A DNA stretch of 9,909 bases from Bacteroidota bacterium (lineage in GTDB: Bacteria > Bacteroidota > Bacteroidia > Chitinophagales > Chitinophagaceae), in contig JAEZAY010000149.1 of the NCBI GenBank assembly GCA_023427575.1, positions 1 through 9,909 on the forward strand, given 5' to 3'. The position numbers and the translations under genes are program-made. Below, piece by piece: positions 1 to 7,732 of the stretch; position 1 is the stretch's first letter; every line of letters starts with the position of its first letter. Below the pieces are notes generated by a model. That model did not search any database. It saw only the letters and a list, made by a program, of their open reading frames with translations, and was not told where the DNA came from.

Positions 1-761
1 ATTCGATTAAAGACAGTTTTCAGTTCAACATGGAAATCAGTCTTTTTCAAACCGGCGAAGACCTCGATGCATCCATCGAATTTTTGATCAGCCTGGGAGG
101 CGATGGTACTTTACTTGATACCGTAACATATGTTACGAATAAAAACATTCCCGTATTAGGAATCAATTTCGGCAGGCTTGGTTTCCTGGCCAGTGTGGGC
201 AGGGAAGAGGTTCCTGTTGCCGTACAATCGTTGAGCAGCGGCACTTATGTGATTGATAAACGCTCTTTGATCCATCTTGATGCCAGCCTTCCATTATTCA
301 ATGGCATGCCATTTGGTTTGAATGAATTCGCTATCCATAAAACCGATACATCGCCCATGGTAAAGATTCATACTTATCTGAACGGAGAGTTTCTGAATAC
401 ATATTGGGCCGATGGTTTGATAGTGGCAACGCCAACAGGTTCTACCGGTTATTCATTGAGCTGTAACGGGCCCATTGTTTTTCCCGAGTCGGGCAGTTTT
501 GTGATAACTCCGGTATCGCCTCATAATCTGAACGTGCGGCCGATAGTGGTACCGGATAACAATATTATCTCTTTTGAAGTGGAGGGGAGGGCAGATAATT
601 TTATCTGCACGCTCGACTCAAGAAAGGAACTGGTGGATAAGAAAACCATGCTGGCGGTACGAAGAGAATCATTTGCAATCAACCTGCTGCGGTTGAATGA
701 AAGTAATTTTCTTCAAACCTTGCGTAACAAATTAAATTGGGGGCTCGACACCAGAAATTAA
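1..761 (+). CDS. nadK: NAD kinase, 5'-truncated by the window edge
   Basis: ATP-dependent NAD kinase, the cytosolic enzyme that phosphorylates NAD+ to NADP+. The reading frame is open to the left edge (first full codon at base 3), and the ATG at base 30 is internal: it lies only 22 residues before the GGDGT motif, which in family members normally follows some 60 residues of N-terminal domain. Numbering from that ATG, the diagnostic motifs are GGDGT at 23-27 (nucleotide/phosphate loop and catalytic Asp), the NE pair at 98-99 in FGLNEF, and TPTGSTGY at 134-141. The C-terminal beta-rich domain looks complete and ends in TAA. About 50 N-terminal residues are probably missing. The gene precedes the porG-like gene by 70 bp, an order common in Bacteroidota. 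Family assignment is very secure. Confidence 0.96.
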   Translation, partial: SIKDSFQFNMEISLFQTGEDLDASIEFLISLGGDGTLLDTVTYVTNKNIPVLGINFGRLGFLASVGREEVPVAVQSLSSGTYVIDKRSLIHLDASLPLFNGMPFGLNEFAIHKTDTSPMVKIHTYLNGEFLNTYWADGLIVATPTGSTGYSLSCNGPIVFPESGSFVITPVSPHNLNVRPIVVPDNNIISFEVEGRADNFICTLDSRKELVDKKTMLAVRRESFAINLLRLNESNFLQTLRNKLNWGLDTRN

Positions 762-831
762 CGTTTCTGTTGGAAGAAAAATGGAACGGATTCCGTTACC
801 CCAGATCACTTAATACCTATATTGCATTTAT

Positions 832-1686
832 ATGAAGTATACCTTTTCCGCCCTGTTGCTGGCTTTCCTCCTCACAGGATTGAACCGCGCATCTGCCCAA
901 TATGAAAGTGTTGTAATGGAAGGAGAGATTGGCTTTTCCCTGGGCGCCGGGCATTACTTCGGTGATCTGAACACCAATGCGAGGCTAAATCGTCCGAAGC
1001 TGGCCGCCGGGGTGTTTTTCAGAAAACAGTTTGGTAATTATATCGGGGTAAGGGTCGCCGCAAACTATGCCCGTGTTGGCTATTCCGATATTTATAATAC
1101 AGATAATGATTATCAGCGCCGGCGGAATCTAAGTTTTAACAGCAATATTTTTGAACTGGCCCTGCAGGGCGATTTCAACTTTTTCAAATTTGTTCCCGGC
1201 GACCCCGCTCATCGTTTCACGCCCTATGTTACGCTGGGAGCCGGAATTTTCAGCTATGACCCTTATGCATACCTGAACGATCAGAAGATATTTTTACGGC
1301 CCCTGGGTACTGAAGGCCAGGGCAATGCCGACTATCCCGATCGCAAACCTTATAGCACCATGGCCATTGCCATTCCTTTTGGCGTGGGTGTAAAATATGC
1401 TCTGAACGACCGGATGAATCTGGGCTTTGAAATTCTGCACCGGTTCACAAATACCGATTACCTCGACGATGTTAGCAAAACCTATGTGGGCGCTAACCGC
1501 TTTCCTTCCGATGCGGGAAATCCTTCCAATGCCCTGCTGCTGCAGGACCGCTCCTATGAGACAGGGGAAATTATTGGAATCGAGGGTCGCCAGAGAGGAT
1601 ATTCAGGTCAGAAAGACCAGTGGGTAACTGCCGTAGTTACCCTATCGTTTAACCTTACTTCCTATCGCTGCCCCACCGCGGATTAG
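832..1686 (+). CDS. porG: PorG-like outer-membrane beta-barrel protein (DUF6089 type)
   Basis: A 284-residue predicted outer-membrane protein. The first 22 residues form a signal peptide (MKY, hydrophobic LLLAFLL core, then ASAQ, a signal peptidase I-type site). The mature part alternates hydrophobic and polar residues with many Gly/Tyr/Phe, as in a small barrel: GFSLGAGHYFGDL near the start, FTPYVTLGAGIFSY mid-protein, and a last strand VTAVVTLSFNL before a short Cys-Pro-containing tail. In Porphyromonas the gene directly before uppS-bamA-ompH-ompH is PG0189, PorG, a type IX secretion component associated with the PorK/PorN ring. Position, size and the GHYFGDLN motif fit that family. The assignment is from synteny and sequence style. 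A general porin-family barrel is the alternative, and no T9SS partner gene is visible here. Confidence 0.7.
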   Translation: MKYTFSALLLAFLLTGLNRASAQYESVVMEGEIGFSLGAGHYFGDLNTNARLNRPKLAAGVFFRKQFGNYIGVRVAANYARVGYSDIYNTDNDYQRRRNLSFNSNIFELALQGDFNFFKFVPGDPAHRFTPYVTLGAGIFSYDPYAYLNDQKIFLRPLGTEGQGNADYPDRKPYSTMAIAIPFGVGVKYALNDRMNLGFEILHRFTNTDYLDDVSKTYVGANRFPSDAGNPSNALLLQDRSYETGEIIGIEGRQRGYSGQKDQWVTAVVTLSFNLTSYRCPTAD

Positions 1687-1784
1687 TATGCCGATTATAA
1701 ATGCCTCATTTTCAGGTTTCGATTCGCCGCAAAGGCTCATCAATCCAGCATTACAGCAAATAATGAGGAGGTTTCAAATTTTTG

Positions 1785-1792
1785 TACCTTTG
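1785..1792 (+). promoter_or_regulatory. Bacteroidota -7 box (TACCTTTG) for uppS
   Basis: TACCTTTG matches the Bacteroidota -7 consensus TAnnTTTG exactly and ends 21 bp before the uppS ATG, implying a short A-rich leader of about 15-18 nt. No convincing -33 TTTG element lies at the usual distance. This suggests uppS and the genes after it can be transcribed independently of nadK-porG. Confidence 0.55.
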
Positions 1793-1813
1793 TGCCCCAG
1801 AAAAAATTGAGGT

Positions 1814-2482
1814 ATGTCGAGTTTGAAGGATAATATTGATTTCCAGCGTCTCCCCCGACATATTGCCATTATCATGGATGGCAATGGGCGATGGGCCAGG
1901 GAAAAAGGCCAGGATCGCCTCTATGGCCATTTTCATGGCGTGGAGAGCGTGCGGGATATAGTGGAAGGCTGCGCGGAAATCGGGATCGAATACCTTACGC
2001 TATATGCTTTTTCAACCGAAAACTGGGACCGCCCCGAATACGAGGTCAGTGGGCTGATGGAGTTGCTGGTGGAAACGATCCGGAAAGAAACCGAAACGCT
2101 GAATAAAAACAATATCAAGCTGCATGTGATCGGTGATATGTCCATGCTCCCTGAATATGCCCGGAACGAACTGAAAGAGTCATTGGAGATGACCGAAAAA
2201 AATACGGGGCTTAACCTGATCATGGCGCTGAGTTACAGCAGTCGCTGGGAACTGGTACAGGCCGTTCAGCAAATCGCCAGCGATGTAAAGGCGGGTGAAA
2301 TTCAGCCGGAAAATATTACTCAGGATACTTTGCAGAAATACCTTTGCACGAGTAAATTTCCCGATCCGGAACTGATGGTACGTACCAGCGGCGAATACCG
2401 GATCAGCAATTTTCTTCTTTATCAGCTGGCTTATGCCGAATTGTATTTCACAAATGTTCGCTGGCCCGACTTCCGGAAATAA
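1814..2482 (+). CDS. uppS: Undecaprenyl diphosphate synthase, interrupted by a premature in-frame TAA
   Basis: Cis-prenyltransferase that condenses isopentenyl diphosphate with farnesyl diphosphate to make the C55 lipid carrier for cell-wall synthesis. Visible motifs are MDGNGRWA (21-28, catalytic Asp22), R35 and H39 for diphosphate binding, the FSTENW loop (66-71), and RTSGEYRISNF (190-200) with R190, R196 and S198. E209 in AELYF is equivalent to the E. coli metal ligand E213. Translation stops at codon 223 (TAA, 2480-2482), right after WPDFRK. The family normally runs about 250 residues, and the next 32 in-frame codons encode the expected terminal helix and RRFG motif (separate entry). The 222-residue product keeps the catalytic residues but loses the RxG motif, which in cis-prenyltransferases contributes to the active site across the dimer. 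Point error, nonsense allele and readthrough are all possible. The ATG follows an A-rich leader, without a Shine-Dalgarno site. Confidence 0.9.
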   Translation: MSSLKDNIDFQRLPRHIAIIMDGNGRWAREKGQDRLYGHFHGVESVRDIVEGCAEIGIEYLTLYAFSTENWDRPEYEVSGLMELLVETIRKETETLNKNNIKLHVIGDMSMLPEYARNELKESLEMTEKNTGLNLIMALSYSSRWELVQAVQQIASDVKAGEIQPENITQDTLQKYLCTSKFPDPELMVRTSGEYRISNFLLYQLAYAELYFTNVRWPDFRK

Positions 2483-2581
2483 AATTTATACGAAGCCATT
2501 ATTGATTATCAGAAGCGAGAAAGGCGCTTTGGAAAAACCAGCGACCAGATCAGCCAGGAGGTCACCATTACCGAATCATGA
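2483..2581 (+). other. Detached in-frame C-terminal segment of uppS
   Basis: In the same frame as uppS, immediately after the TAA, 32 sense codons run to a TGA at 2579-2581. They begin NLYEAIIDYQKRERRFG, which is how the UppS C-terminus normally continues after WPDFRK (compare E. coli WPDF...RERRFGG). Restoring one sense codon at 2480-2482 (GAA, CAA or AAA each differ by one base) would give a 255-residue protein of normal length. No ATG precedes the segment in a way that would let it be translated alone, so it is part of uppS rather than a separate gene. Confidence 0.88.
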
Positions 2582-2648
2582 ACTCAAATTCATACTGCTG
2601 CCGGTTTTCCGCTGCAATCAGTTTAACAAATAGTTTTAATAAATCCCG

Positions 2649-2656
2649 TTAATTTG
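2649..2656 (+). promoter_or_regulatory. Weak -7 box-like site upstream of bamA
   Basis: TTAATTTG differs from TAnnTTTG by one base (T for A at position 2) and ends 21 bp before the ATG at 2678, the same spacing as the uppS box. If real, the TTG at 2654 would lie inside the promoter, supporting the ATG as the bamA start. One mismatch and no clear -33 element make this tentative. Confidence 0.3.
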
Positions 2657-2677
2657 CTCCACATTAAAAAAACCGGA

Positions 2678-5407
2678 ATGCTGCGTACGCTTTATGCCAG
2701 TATGTTTTTACTGGCTTTTCTTGTTTTCTCTCAGTCGGTTGTCCGTGCACAGGAAGTTTCTGATACCATTCCGGATTCCATAGATCCCGAGCTGCTGGAG
2801 CTTGTAAATGCCCGTAATCCCCGCGAATACACTATCGGCGGCATCACCATATCCGGTACAAAATTTCTCGATCAGCAGTTATTACTGTCCATTTCCGGAA
2901 TAAGCGTGGGTGATAAGGTTGTTATTCCCGGCGGCGATATTTTCAGCAAGGCTATTACAAATCTCTGGAAGCAGAACCTTTTTGCCAATGTGCAGATATA
3001 TTATACAAAGATCGAAGGCTCCAATGTTTTTATCGAGATCAATGTAACTGAACGGCCCCGCCTTTCCAAGTTTGAATTGCGGGGTGTGAAAAAAGCCGAT
3101 CAGGATGAGCTGAAAGGAAAGGTAGGCCTGGTGCCCGGCCGCGTGGTAACGGAAAACGTTAAACGAAACGCGGTGGAGGCCATCGACAAATACTTTACGG
3201 AAAAAGGATTTCCGCGTTCTACTGCTACAATAACTGAAGTAAAAGAACCTTCACTTGCCAATTCGGTTAATCTGATTTTCGATATTGATAAAGGAAAAAA
3301 GGTTCGGGTCAATGAGGTGAATATTTACGGGAACGAAAATGTGAGTGAGCTGAAGTTGAAGAAACAGTTGAAAGGAACGAAGGAAATGACCAAAATCACT
3401 CTTTATCCCGATACTACTCAAAGTCCGTATGGTGTTAACGAAACCACCAGCTTCCGCGATTATCTGGGCGATCTGGGCTTTCTATCGTTTACAAAAACCC
3501 GGGAGTTTCTGGATCCATATTTCCGGTTCAAACTTTTCAGCTCCGCTAAATTTAATGAGTCAAAATACGAGGAAGACAAATTAAAGATCCTTGAATATTA
3601 TAACTCCCTCGGATTTCGGGATGCTGCCATTGAAAAAGATACCCAGTATCTGAATGCAAAAGGCAACATGAATATTGATTTAAAAGTGAATGAGGGCAGG
3701 CGGTATTATTTCGGAAATATTGAATGGAGAGGGAATACAAAATATTCCGATTCCATTTTATCACTGATCCTTGGAATTCAGAAGGGAGATATTTATAATC
3801 TGGAAACGCTGAATCAAAAACTCGGCAAGCAGCTTACCCAGGAAGGTGGTGATATTACCGGCCTTTACCAGGATGACGGCTACCTGTTCTTTCAGCTTCA
3901 ACCGGTGGAAACAGCGGTTTATAACGATACCATCGATTTTGAAATCCGCATAGTGGAAGGTCCGCAGGCTACCATAAAAAACATTACCATTGCCGGTAAT
4001 GAAAAAACCAAGGAGCATGTGATCCGCCGCGAGATCAGAACCCTGCCCGGTGAAAAATTCAGCCGCAGCGACCTGATCCGTTCTCAGCGTGAAATTTCAC
4101 AGCTAAATTATTTTAACCAGGAAAAAATCGGGATCAACCCGGTTCCAAATCCTGATGACGGTACCGTGGATATTCAATATACCCTGGAAGAAAAATCTTC
4201 CGATCAGCTGGAGCTTTCTGCCGGTTGGGGTGGGGGAATCGGTCTCACCGGAACGCTGGGAGTATCTTTTAATAATTTCAGCATCAACAATATTTTTAAT
4301 AAGAAATCATGGGATCCGCTGCCTACCGGCGATGGTCAAAAGCTGAGTGTAAGGATCCAGTCGAATGGACGTGCATTTCAGTCGTATAACTTCTCATTTA
4401 CCGAACCCTGGCTTGGAGGTAAAAAAAGAAACTCACTCACCCTTTCATTGTATAAAAGTGTTTTCCGTACCGGTGGAATCGACAATACCGGTAGATATTT
4501 CTTCAGCGATACAAACCAGTTGAAAAATTTTGGGGCCTCAGTGGCTCTGGGTAAACAGCTGAAATGGCCGGATGATTATTTTACCCTGGTATATTCACTG
4601 AACTATACTCAGTATAAGCTGAACAACTATCCGCTGTTCACGCAGGATTTCCGGAATGGAACTTCCAATAATATGAACCTGAAGATCGCGCTGAGCCGTA
4701 GTTCGGCCGGTCCCAACCCGATTTTCCCTACCGGAGGATCAAACTTTATGCTGAGCGGTCAGTTTACACCGCCATATTCTTTGTTCAATAAAAATATCAC
4801 CAGCGCCGACAGTTACAAACTGCCCGAGTTTCATAAATGGCGTTTTAACGCAGAATGGTTTATTCCAATCGGGAAGGCGATGGGCGAGGATAAGAGCCGG
4901 CAGTTTGTGTTAAAGGCGGCCGCTAAGTATGGCTTTATGGGAAGATATAATAATGAGCTTCCATTTTCGCCATTTGAACGTTTCCAGGTGGGTGATGCCG
5001 GTTTGGCAAATGGTAACTTTATACTTGGATATGATATCATCGCGCACAGAGGTTATCCGGTATATGAAAATTCAAACCCGAAAGTGAACCCCGACCAGCA
5101 GAATGCGCGTCAGTTTTTCACCATCTTTAATAAGTATACCCTCGAGCTCAGGTATCCATTCACCACCAATCCAAGCTCCACCATTTATGGTACAGCATGG
5201 TTTGAAGCTGCCAATGGCTGGTTCGATTACAAAAGTTATAATCCTTTCCGCCTGAGAAGAAGCGCCGGTGTGGGCATGAGGTTCTTCCTGCCCATGTTTG
5301 GATTGCTGGGCTTCGACTATGGCGTTGGATTCGATCGGCTTACCCCTGGTACAGGTCTTAAAGACGCATCCCGTTTCACCTTTATGTTAGGATTTGAACC
5401 AGAATAA
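2678..5407 (+). CDS. bamA: Outer-membrane protein assembly factor BamA (Omp85)
   Basis: Central outer-membrane insertase that receives unfolded barrel proteins from periplasmic chaperones. From the ATG it is 909 residues: a signal peptide (1-25, hydrophobic core, ending VRAQ), about five POTRA repeats (roughly 52-126, 127-203, 206-340 with an inserted segment, 343-427 and 430-505; each carries a strand such as TIGGITISGTKF or VNEVNIYGNENV), then a barrel from about 511 starting LELSAGWGGGIG. The conserved Omp85 RGY/RGF motif of loop 6 is HRGY (R791). The C-terminus ends FMLGFEPE, with a phenylalanine near but not at the end. The frame also opens at TTG 2654, eight codons earlier. The ATG was preferred because the signal peptide starts cleanly there. 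It lies between uppS and two skp genes, its functional partners. Confidence 0.95.
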   Translation: MLRTLYASMFLLAFLVFSQSVVRAQEVSDTIPDSIDPELLELVNARNPREYTIGGITISGTKFLDQQLLLSISGISVGDKVVIPGGDIFSKAITNLWKQNLFANVQIYYTKIEGSNVFIEINVTERPRLSKFELRGVKKADQDELKGKVGLVPGRVVTENVKRNAVEAIDKYFTEKGFPRSTATITEVKEPSLANSVNLIFDIDKGKKVRVNEVNIYGNENVSELKLKKQLKGTKEMTKITLYPDTTQSPYGVNETTSFRDYLGDLGFLSFTKTREFLDPYFRFKLFSSAKFNESKYEEDKLKILEYYNSLGFRDAAIEKDTQYLNAKGNMNIDLKVNEGRRYYFGNIEWRGNTKYSDSILSLILGIQKGDIYNLETLNQKLGKQLTQEGGDITGLYQDDGYLFFQLQPVETAVYNDTIDFEIRIVEGPQATIKNITIAGNEKTKEHVIRREIRTLPGEKFSRSDLIRSQREISQLNYFNQEKIGINPVPNPDDGTVDIQYTLEEKSSDQLELSAGWGGGIGLTGTLGVSFNNFSINNIFNKKSWDPLPTGDGQKLSVRIQSNGRAFQSYNFSFTEPWLGGKKRNSLTLSLYKSVFRTGGIDNTGRYFFSDTNQLKNFGASVALGKQLKWPDDYFTLVYSLNYTQYKLNNYPLFTQDFRNGTSNNMNLKIALSRSSAGPNPIFPTGGSNFMLSGQFTPPYSLFNKNITSADSYKLPEFHKWRFNAEWFIPIGKAMGEDKSRQFVLKAAAKYGFMGRYNNELPFSPFERFQVGDAGLANGNFILGYDIIAHRGYPVYENSNPKVNPDQQNARQFFTIFNKYTLELRYPFTTNPSSTIYGTAWFEAANGWFDYKSYNPFRLRRSAGVGMRFFLPMFGLLGFDYGVGFDRLTPGTGLKDASRFTFMLGFEPE

Positions 5408-5446
5408 ACTTTCCGGCTATTTGTCATTCCAATAAAAAAATTCAAC

Positions 5447-5959
5447 ATGAAAAAAATAGTTCTGTTTGTATTCCTGCTGACCGCGTATGTTTCCGCATCC
5501 TATGCACAGCGTTATGCAGTGGTGGACACAAAATTTATTCTTGACCGGATCCCGGAATATAAAGAAGCGCAGGCGAAACTGGATCAGTCGAGCGCGGAAT
5601 GGCAAAAGGAAATTGATGAAAAACAGGTGGCACTTGACAGGATGTATAAAAATTACGAAGCGGAACAGGTGCTGTTAAGCGATGAATTGAAGAAAAAAAG
5701 GGAGGATGAGTTATTTATCAGGGAAAAAGAAGTGCGCGATCTGCAACGGAAACGTTTTGGCTTTGAGGGAGATCTGTTTAAACGCCGCCAGGAACTGGTT
5801 AAACCCATACAGGACCGCGTGTACAACGCCATTCAAAAAATTGCAGCCAATCGCCAATACGACTTTATTTTGGATAAAAGTGAAGGAATTACTGTTATCT
5901 TTGCCGACCCAAAATTGGACAGGAGTGAAGACGTGCTTCGGGAAATGGGTGTTAAATAA
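5447..5959 (+). CDS. Skp/OmpH-family periplasmic chaperone, first copy
   Basis: A 170-residue secreted protein. Residues 1-20 are a signal peptide ending SYAQ. The mature N-terminal strand RYAVVDTKFILDRIPEY is the typical OmpH start, followed by a long charged helical, coiled-coil-like stretch (about 40-125, rich in Lys, Glu, Gln and Arg) and a returning strand YDFILDKSEGITVIFADP that closes the small beta-body. In the Skp family this forms a trimer with three helical tentacles that hold unfolded outer-membrane proteins for BamA. It begins 39 bp after bamA with an A-rich leader, so co-transcription is likely. The length is near that of other family members, and nothing looks damaged. OmpH family membership is secure; individual chaperone specificity is inferred. 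Confidence 0.92.
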   Translation: MKKIVLFVFLLTAYVSASYAQRYAVVDTKFILDRIPEYKEAQAKLDQSSAEWQKEIDEKQVALDRMYKNYEAEQVLLSDELKKKREDELFIREKEVRDLQRKRFGFEGDLFKRRQELVKPIQDRVYNAIQKIAANRQYDFILDKSEGITVIFADPKLDRSEDVLREMGVK

Positions 5960-6075
5960 ATGTAAAAGGAAATAAACAAACCAACGATATTCACTTAATT
6001 TTCAACTTAACAATAACATCCATTACACGGCAGTAATAAAGAGAATCCGTGACTCTAAACATCAAAAACAAATAA

Positions 6076-6642
6076 ATGAAAAAGTTTTTTACAGTAGTGG
6101 CGCTTTTCGCCGGACTTATGGCTGCCACTAGCCAGGCTAATGCTCAGGGAAAAATTGGTTATATCAGTACTGAAGAACTGATCAGTGTAATGCCCGAAAC
6201 CCAGAAAGCGGATTCAAACCTTCAGCAGTTCAGAAACGCGTTGATTCAAAATGCGCAGGATAAAGAAACTTCTTTAACTGCCGCTATTGAAAAGTTTAAT
6301 AAAGACTCTGCAACCATGAGCGCCGCGGTGAAGGATGTGAAAAGAGGTGAGCTTCAAAAAATGCTGCAGGAGTTAAGCTCTGAAGAGCAAAGAATCCAGC
6401 AACAACTTCAGCAAAGACAGCAGGAACTGATCGGGCCCATCAATAAAAAAGCTTTTGATGCTATTCAGGCGGTAGCCAAAGAAAGCGGTTACGCATATAT
6501 TATTGAAAAAAATGCGTTGCTGGTGGCACCTCCGGGTGATGATGTATTGGCACTGGTTGCTAAAAAGCTTAATATCAAGTTGCCAACTGCTGCTGCAAAT
6601 AATGCAAGGCCTGCCACAGGCGCTCCGGCACCCAAAAACTAG
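6076..6642 (+). CDS. Skp/OmpH-family periplasmic chaperone, second copy
   Basis: A 188-residue paralogue of the preceding gene. The signal peptide (1-23) ends ANAQ, and the mature start GKIGYISTEELISVMPE is the OmpH N-terminal strand and helix. A Gln/Glu/Lys-rich helical region follows (about 45-130, including a run of Q-rich heptads around SSEEQRIQQQLQQRQQEL), then the closing strand YAYIIEKNALLVAPPGDD. Unlike copy one it has a low-complexity Ala/Pro/Asn tail (about 171-188). The copies share fold rather than close sequence, so this is an old duplication, matching the paired ompH genes after bamA in Porphyromonas. The 116 bp spacer has no strong promoter box (TAATTTTC near 5996 misses the final G). 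A strong terminator follows 20 bp after the stop. Confidence 0.92.
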   Translation: MKKFFTVVALFAGLMAATSQANAQGKIGYISTEELISVMPETQKADSNLQQFRNALIQNAQDKETSLTAAIEKFNKDSATMSAAVKDVKRGELQKMLQELSSEEQRIQQQLQQRQQELIGPINKKAFDAIQAVAKESGYAYIIEKNALLVAPPGDDVLALVAKKLNIKLPTAAANNARPATGAPAPKN

Positions 6643-6662
6643 TTGATATAACAATCTCATAT

Positions 6663-6689
6663 AACCGCCCGCTACCGGGCGGTTTTTTT
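6663..6689 (+). terminator. Rho-independent terminator ending the envelope cluster
   Basis: AACCGCCCG pairs perfectly with CGGGCGGTT around a 4-nt loop (CTAC), a GC-rich 9-bp stem running straight into seven T residues (6683-6689). It lies 20 bp after the second skp stop codon and separates the cluster from murI. This is the clearest terminator in the window. Confidence 0.93.
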
Positions 6690-6781
6690 ATGTGGTAACA
6701 GCCAATTCGTCGTACACCTCGTTTACCTGCATTCATCAAAAAGCTTCCACTCCAACATTACTGCCTTAGCCGGCCATCCTG

Positions 6782-6789
6782 TACATTTG
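6782..6789 (+). promoter_or_regulatory. Bacteroidota -7 box (TACATTTG) for murI
   Basis: TACATTTG is an exact TAnnTTTG match lying after the skp terminator, so murI probably has its own promoter. It ends only 3 bp before the ATG at 6793. At normal spacing the transcript would start at or within a few bases of the start codon. No clear -33 TTTG is seen. Confidence 0.5.
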
Positions 6790-6792
6790 TAT

Positions 6793-7620
6793 ATGCAATT
6801 GCAACCCATTGGAATCTTTGATTCCGGATTTGGTGGATTAACCGTACTGAAATCAATTGTTCAGCAATTGCGCGAATACGACTTTATCTATCTTGGTGAT
6901 AATGCCAGGGCTCCGTACGGAACGCGATCCTTCGATACTGTTCACCGATATACGCTGGAAGCAGTTGAATGGTTTTTAAGGATGAATTGCCCCCTGGTCA
7001 TTCTCGCCTGCAATACCGCCTCTGCAAAGGCTTTGAGAACAATTCAGCAGAAAGATCTGCCGGAATCAGAATTCAGGAATCGAAAAGTGCTGGGTGTTAT
7101 TCGCCCCACTACCGAATTAATTGGCCGATTTTCCAAAACCGGATCTGTTGGAGTGCTGGCAACGCCGGGAACGGTTCAGTCTGAATCTTATCCCATCGAG
7201 ATTGCACGGTTTTTTCCGGATCTGAAGGTTTACCAGGAGGCTTGCCCGATCTGGGTTCCACTTATTGAAAATGGCGAGATGGAGAATGCGGGGGCCGACT
7301 TTTTTATAAAAAAGCATCTCCGCGCCCTGTTTGAAAAATCCCCGGATATAGATACTGTTTTGCTGGGATGCACACATTATCCATTAATGATGGAAGGCAT
7401 CCGCCGGCATCTGCCGGATCATGTTCAAATTCTGGCCCAGGGCGAAATAGTGGCCTCCAGTCTTAAAGATTATCTGAGCCGCCATCCGGAGATCGATGAT
7501 CTTTGCACCAGAAATGGAGAGAGATATTTTTACACTACCGACTCAATCACAGAATTTGATAAAAAAGCGGCTTTGTTTTATGGAACAGCCATAAGCAGCA
7601 AAAAAGCCATCCTGGGATAG
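6793..7620 (+). CDS. murI: Glutamate racemase
   Basis: Cytosolic cofactor-independent racemase that converts L-glutamate to D-glutamate for peptidoglycan stem peptides. The product is 275 residues from the ATG at 6793; the frame also opens at TTG 6787, but that would add only two residues and falls inside the promoter box. Diagnostic motifs are PIGIFDSGFGGLTVLK (D10-S11), LGDNARAPYGTRS (35-46), ACNTASA with catalytic Cys73, and GCTHYPLM with the second catalytic Cys193 and His195. Both cysteines of the two-base mechanism are present and the length is normal for the family. It stands alone between two terminator-like hairpins with its own -7 box. In related Bacteroidota murI often follows the ompH genes. 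Confidence 0.96.
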   Translation: MQLQPIGIFDSGFGGLTVLKSIVQQLREYDFIYLGDNARAPYGTRSFDTVHRYTLEAVEWFLRMNCPLVILACNTASAKALRTIQQKDLPESEFRNRKVLGVIRPTTELIGRFSKTGSVGVLATPGTVQSESYPIEIARFFPDLKVYQEACPIWVPLIENGEMENAGADFFIKKHLRALFEKSPDIDTVLLGCTHYPLMMEGIRRHLPDHVQILAQGEIVASSLKDYLSRHPEIDDLCTRNGERYFYTTDSITEFDKKAALFYGTAISSKKAILG

Positions 7621-7628
7621 TTTAAAAG

Positions 7629-7680
7629 TTCCTGAAAAACAGCAGCAACCAGTCTTTTTCAGGAAATATTCATTTTTTTT
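7629..7680 (+). terminator. Terminator-like hairpin after murI
   Basis: TTCCTGAAAAA (7629-7639) pairs perfectly with TTTTTCAGGAA (7655-7665), an 11-bp stem with a 15-nt loop. Eight T residues lie at 7673-7680, seven bases after the stem. The gap before the T run and the AT-rich upper stem make it weaker than a textbook terminator, but its position 8 bp after the murI stop fits that role. Confidence 0.6.
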
Positions 7681-7703
7681 ATGGAGCTCCGGAAAGATTT
7701 CTT

Positions 7704-7711
7704 TAGCTTTG
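7704..7711 (+). promoter_or_regulatory. Bacteroidota -7 box (TAGCTTTG) for rpmH
   Basis: TAGCTTTG is an exact TAnnTTTG match after the murI hairpin. The T-rich stretch at 7673-7682 lies near the -33 position but lacks a clean TTTG. Transcription from here would give rpmH an unusually long leader of about 100 nt, compared with roughly 15 nt for uppS. Confidence 0.55.
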
Positions 7712-7732
7712 CACTCCCTTTCACAACACTAA

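Noticed and set aside
784..797. Small inverted repeat AACGG-ATT-CCGTT between nadK and porG
   Set aside because: It has only five base pairs with a 3-nt loop and no T run; too weak to call a terminator or operator.
1704..1768. CCTCATT/AATGAGG complementarity upstream of uppS
   Set aside because: Seven base pairs enclosing about 50 bases with nothing else supporting a structure; likely chance.
1762..1771. GAGGAGG as a Shine-Dalgarno site for uppS
   Set aside because: It lies more than 40 bp before the ATG and upstream of the -7 box, so it would not be in the mRNA from that promoter.
1814..2581. TAA reassigned as a sense codon in this organism
   Set aside because: TAA ends nadK, bamA, the first skp, rpmH and the lipoprotein gene at the expected family lengths, so it is a normal stop here.
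2433..2633. Plus-strand ORF of 66 codons overlapping the uppS end
   Set aside because: It is out of frame with uppS, shows no recognisable family and overlaps DNA whose uppS frame carries the conserved C-terminus; a shadow ORF.
2654..2677. TTG at 2654 as the bamA start
   Set aside because: It adds eight polar residues before a normal signal peptide and overlaps a -7 box-like sequence; the ATG at 2678 fits better.
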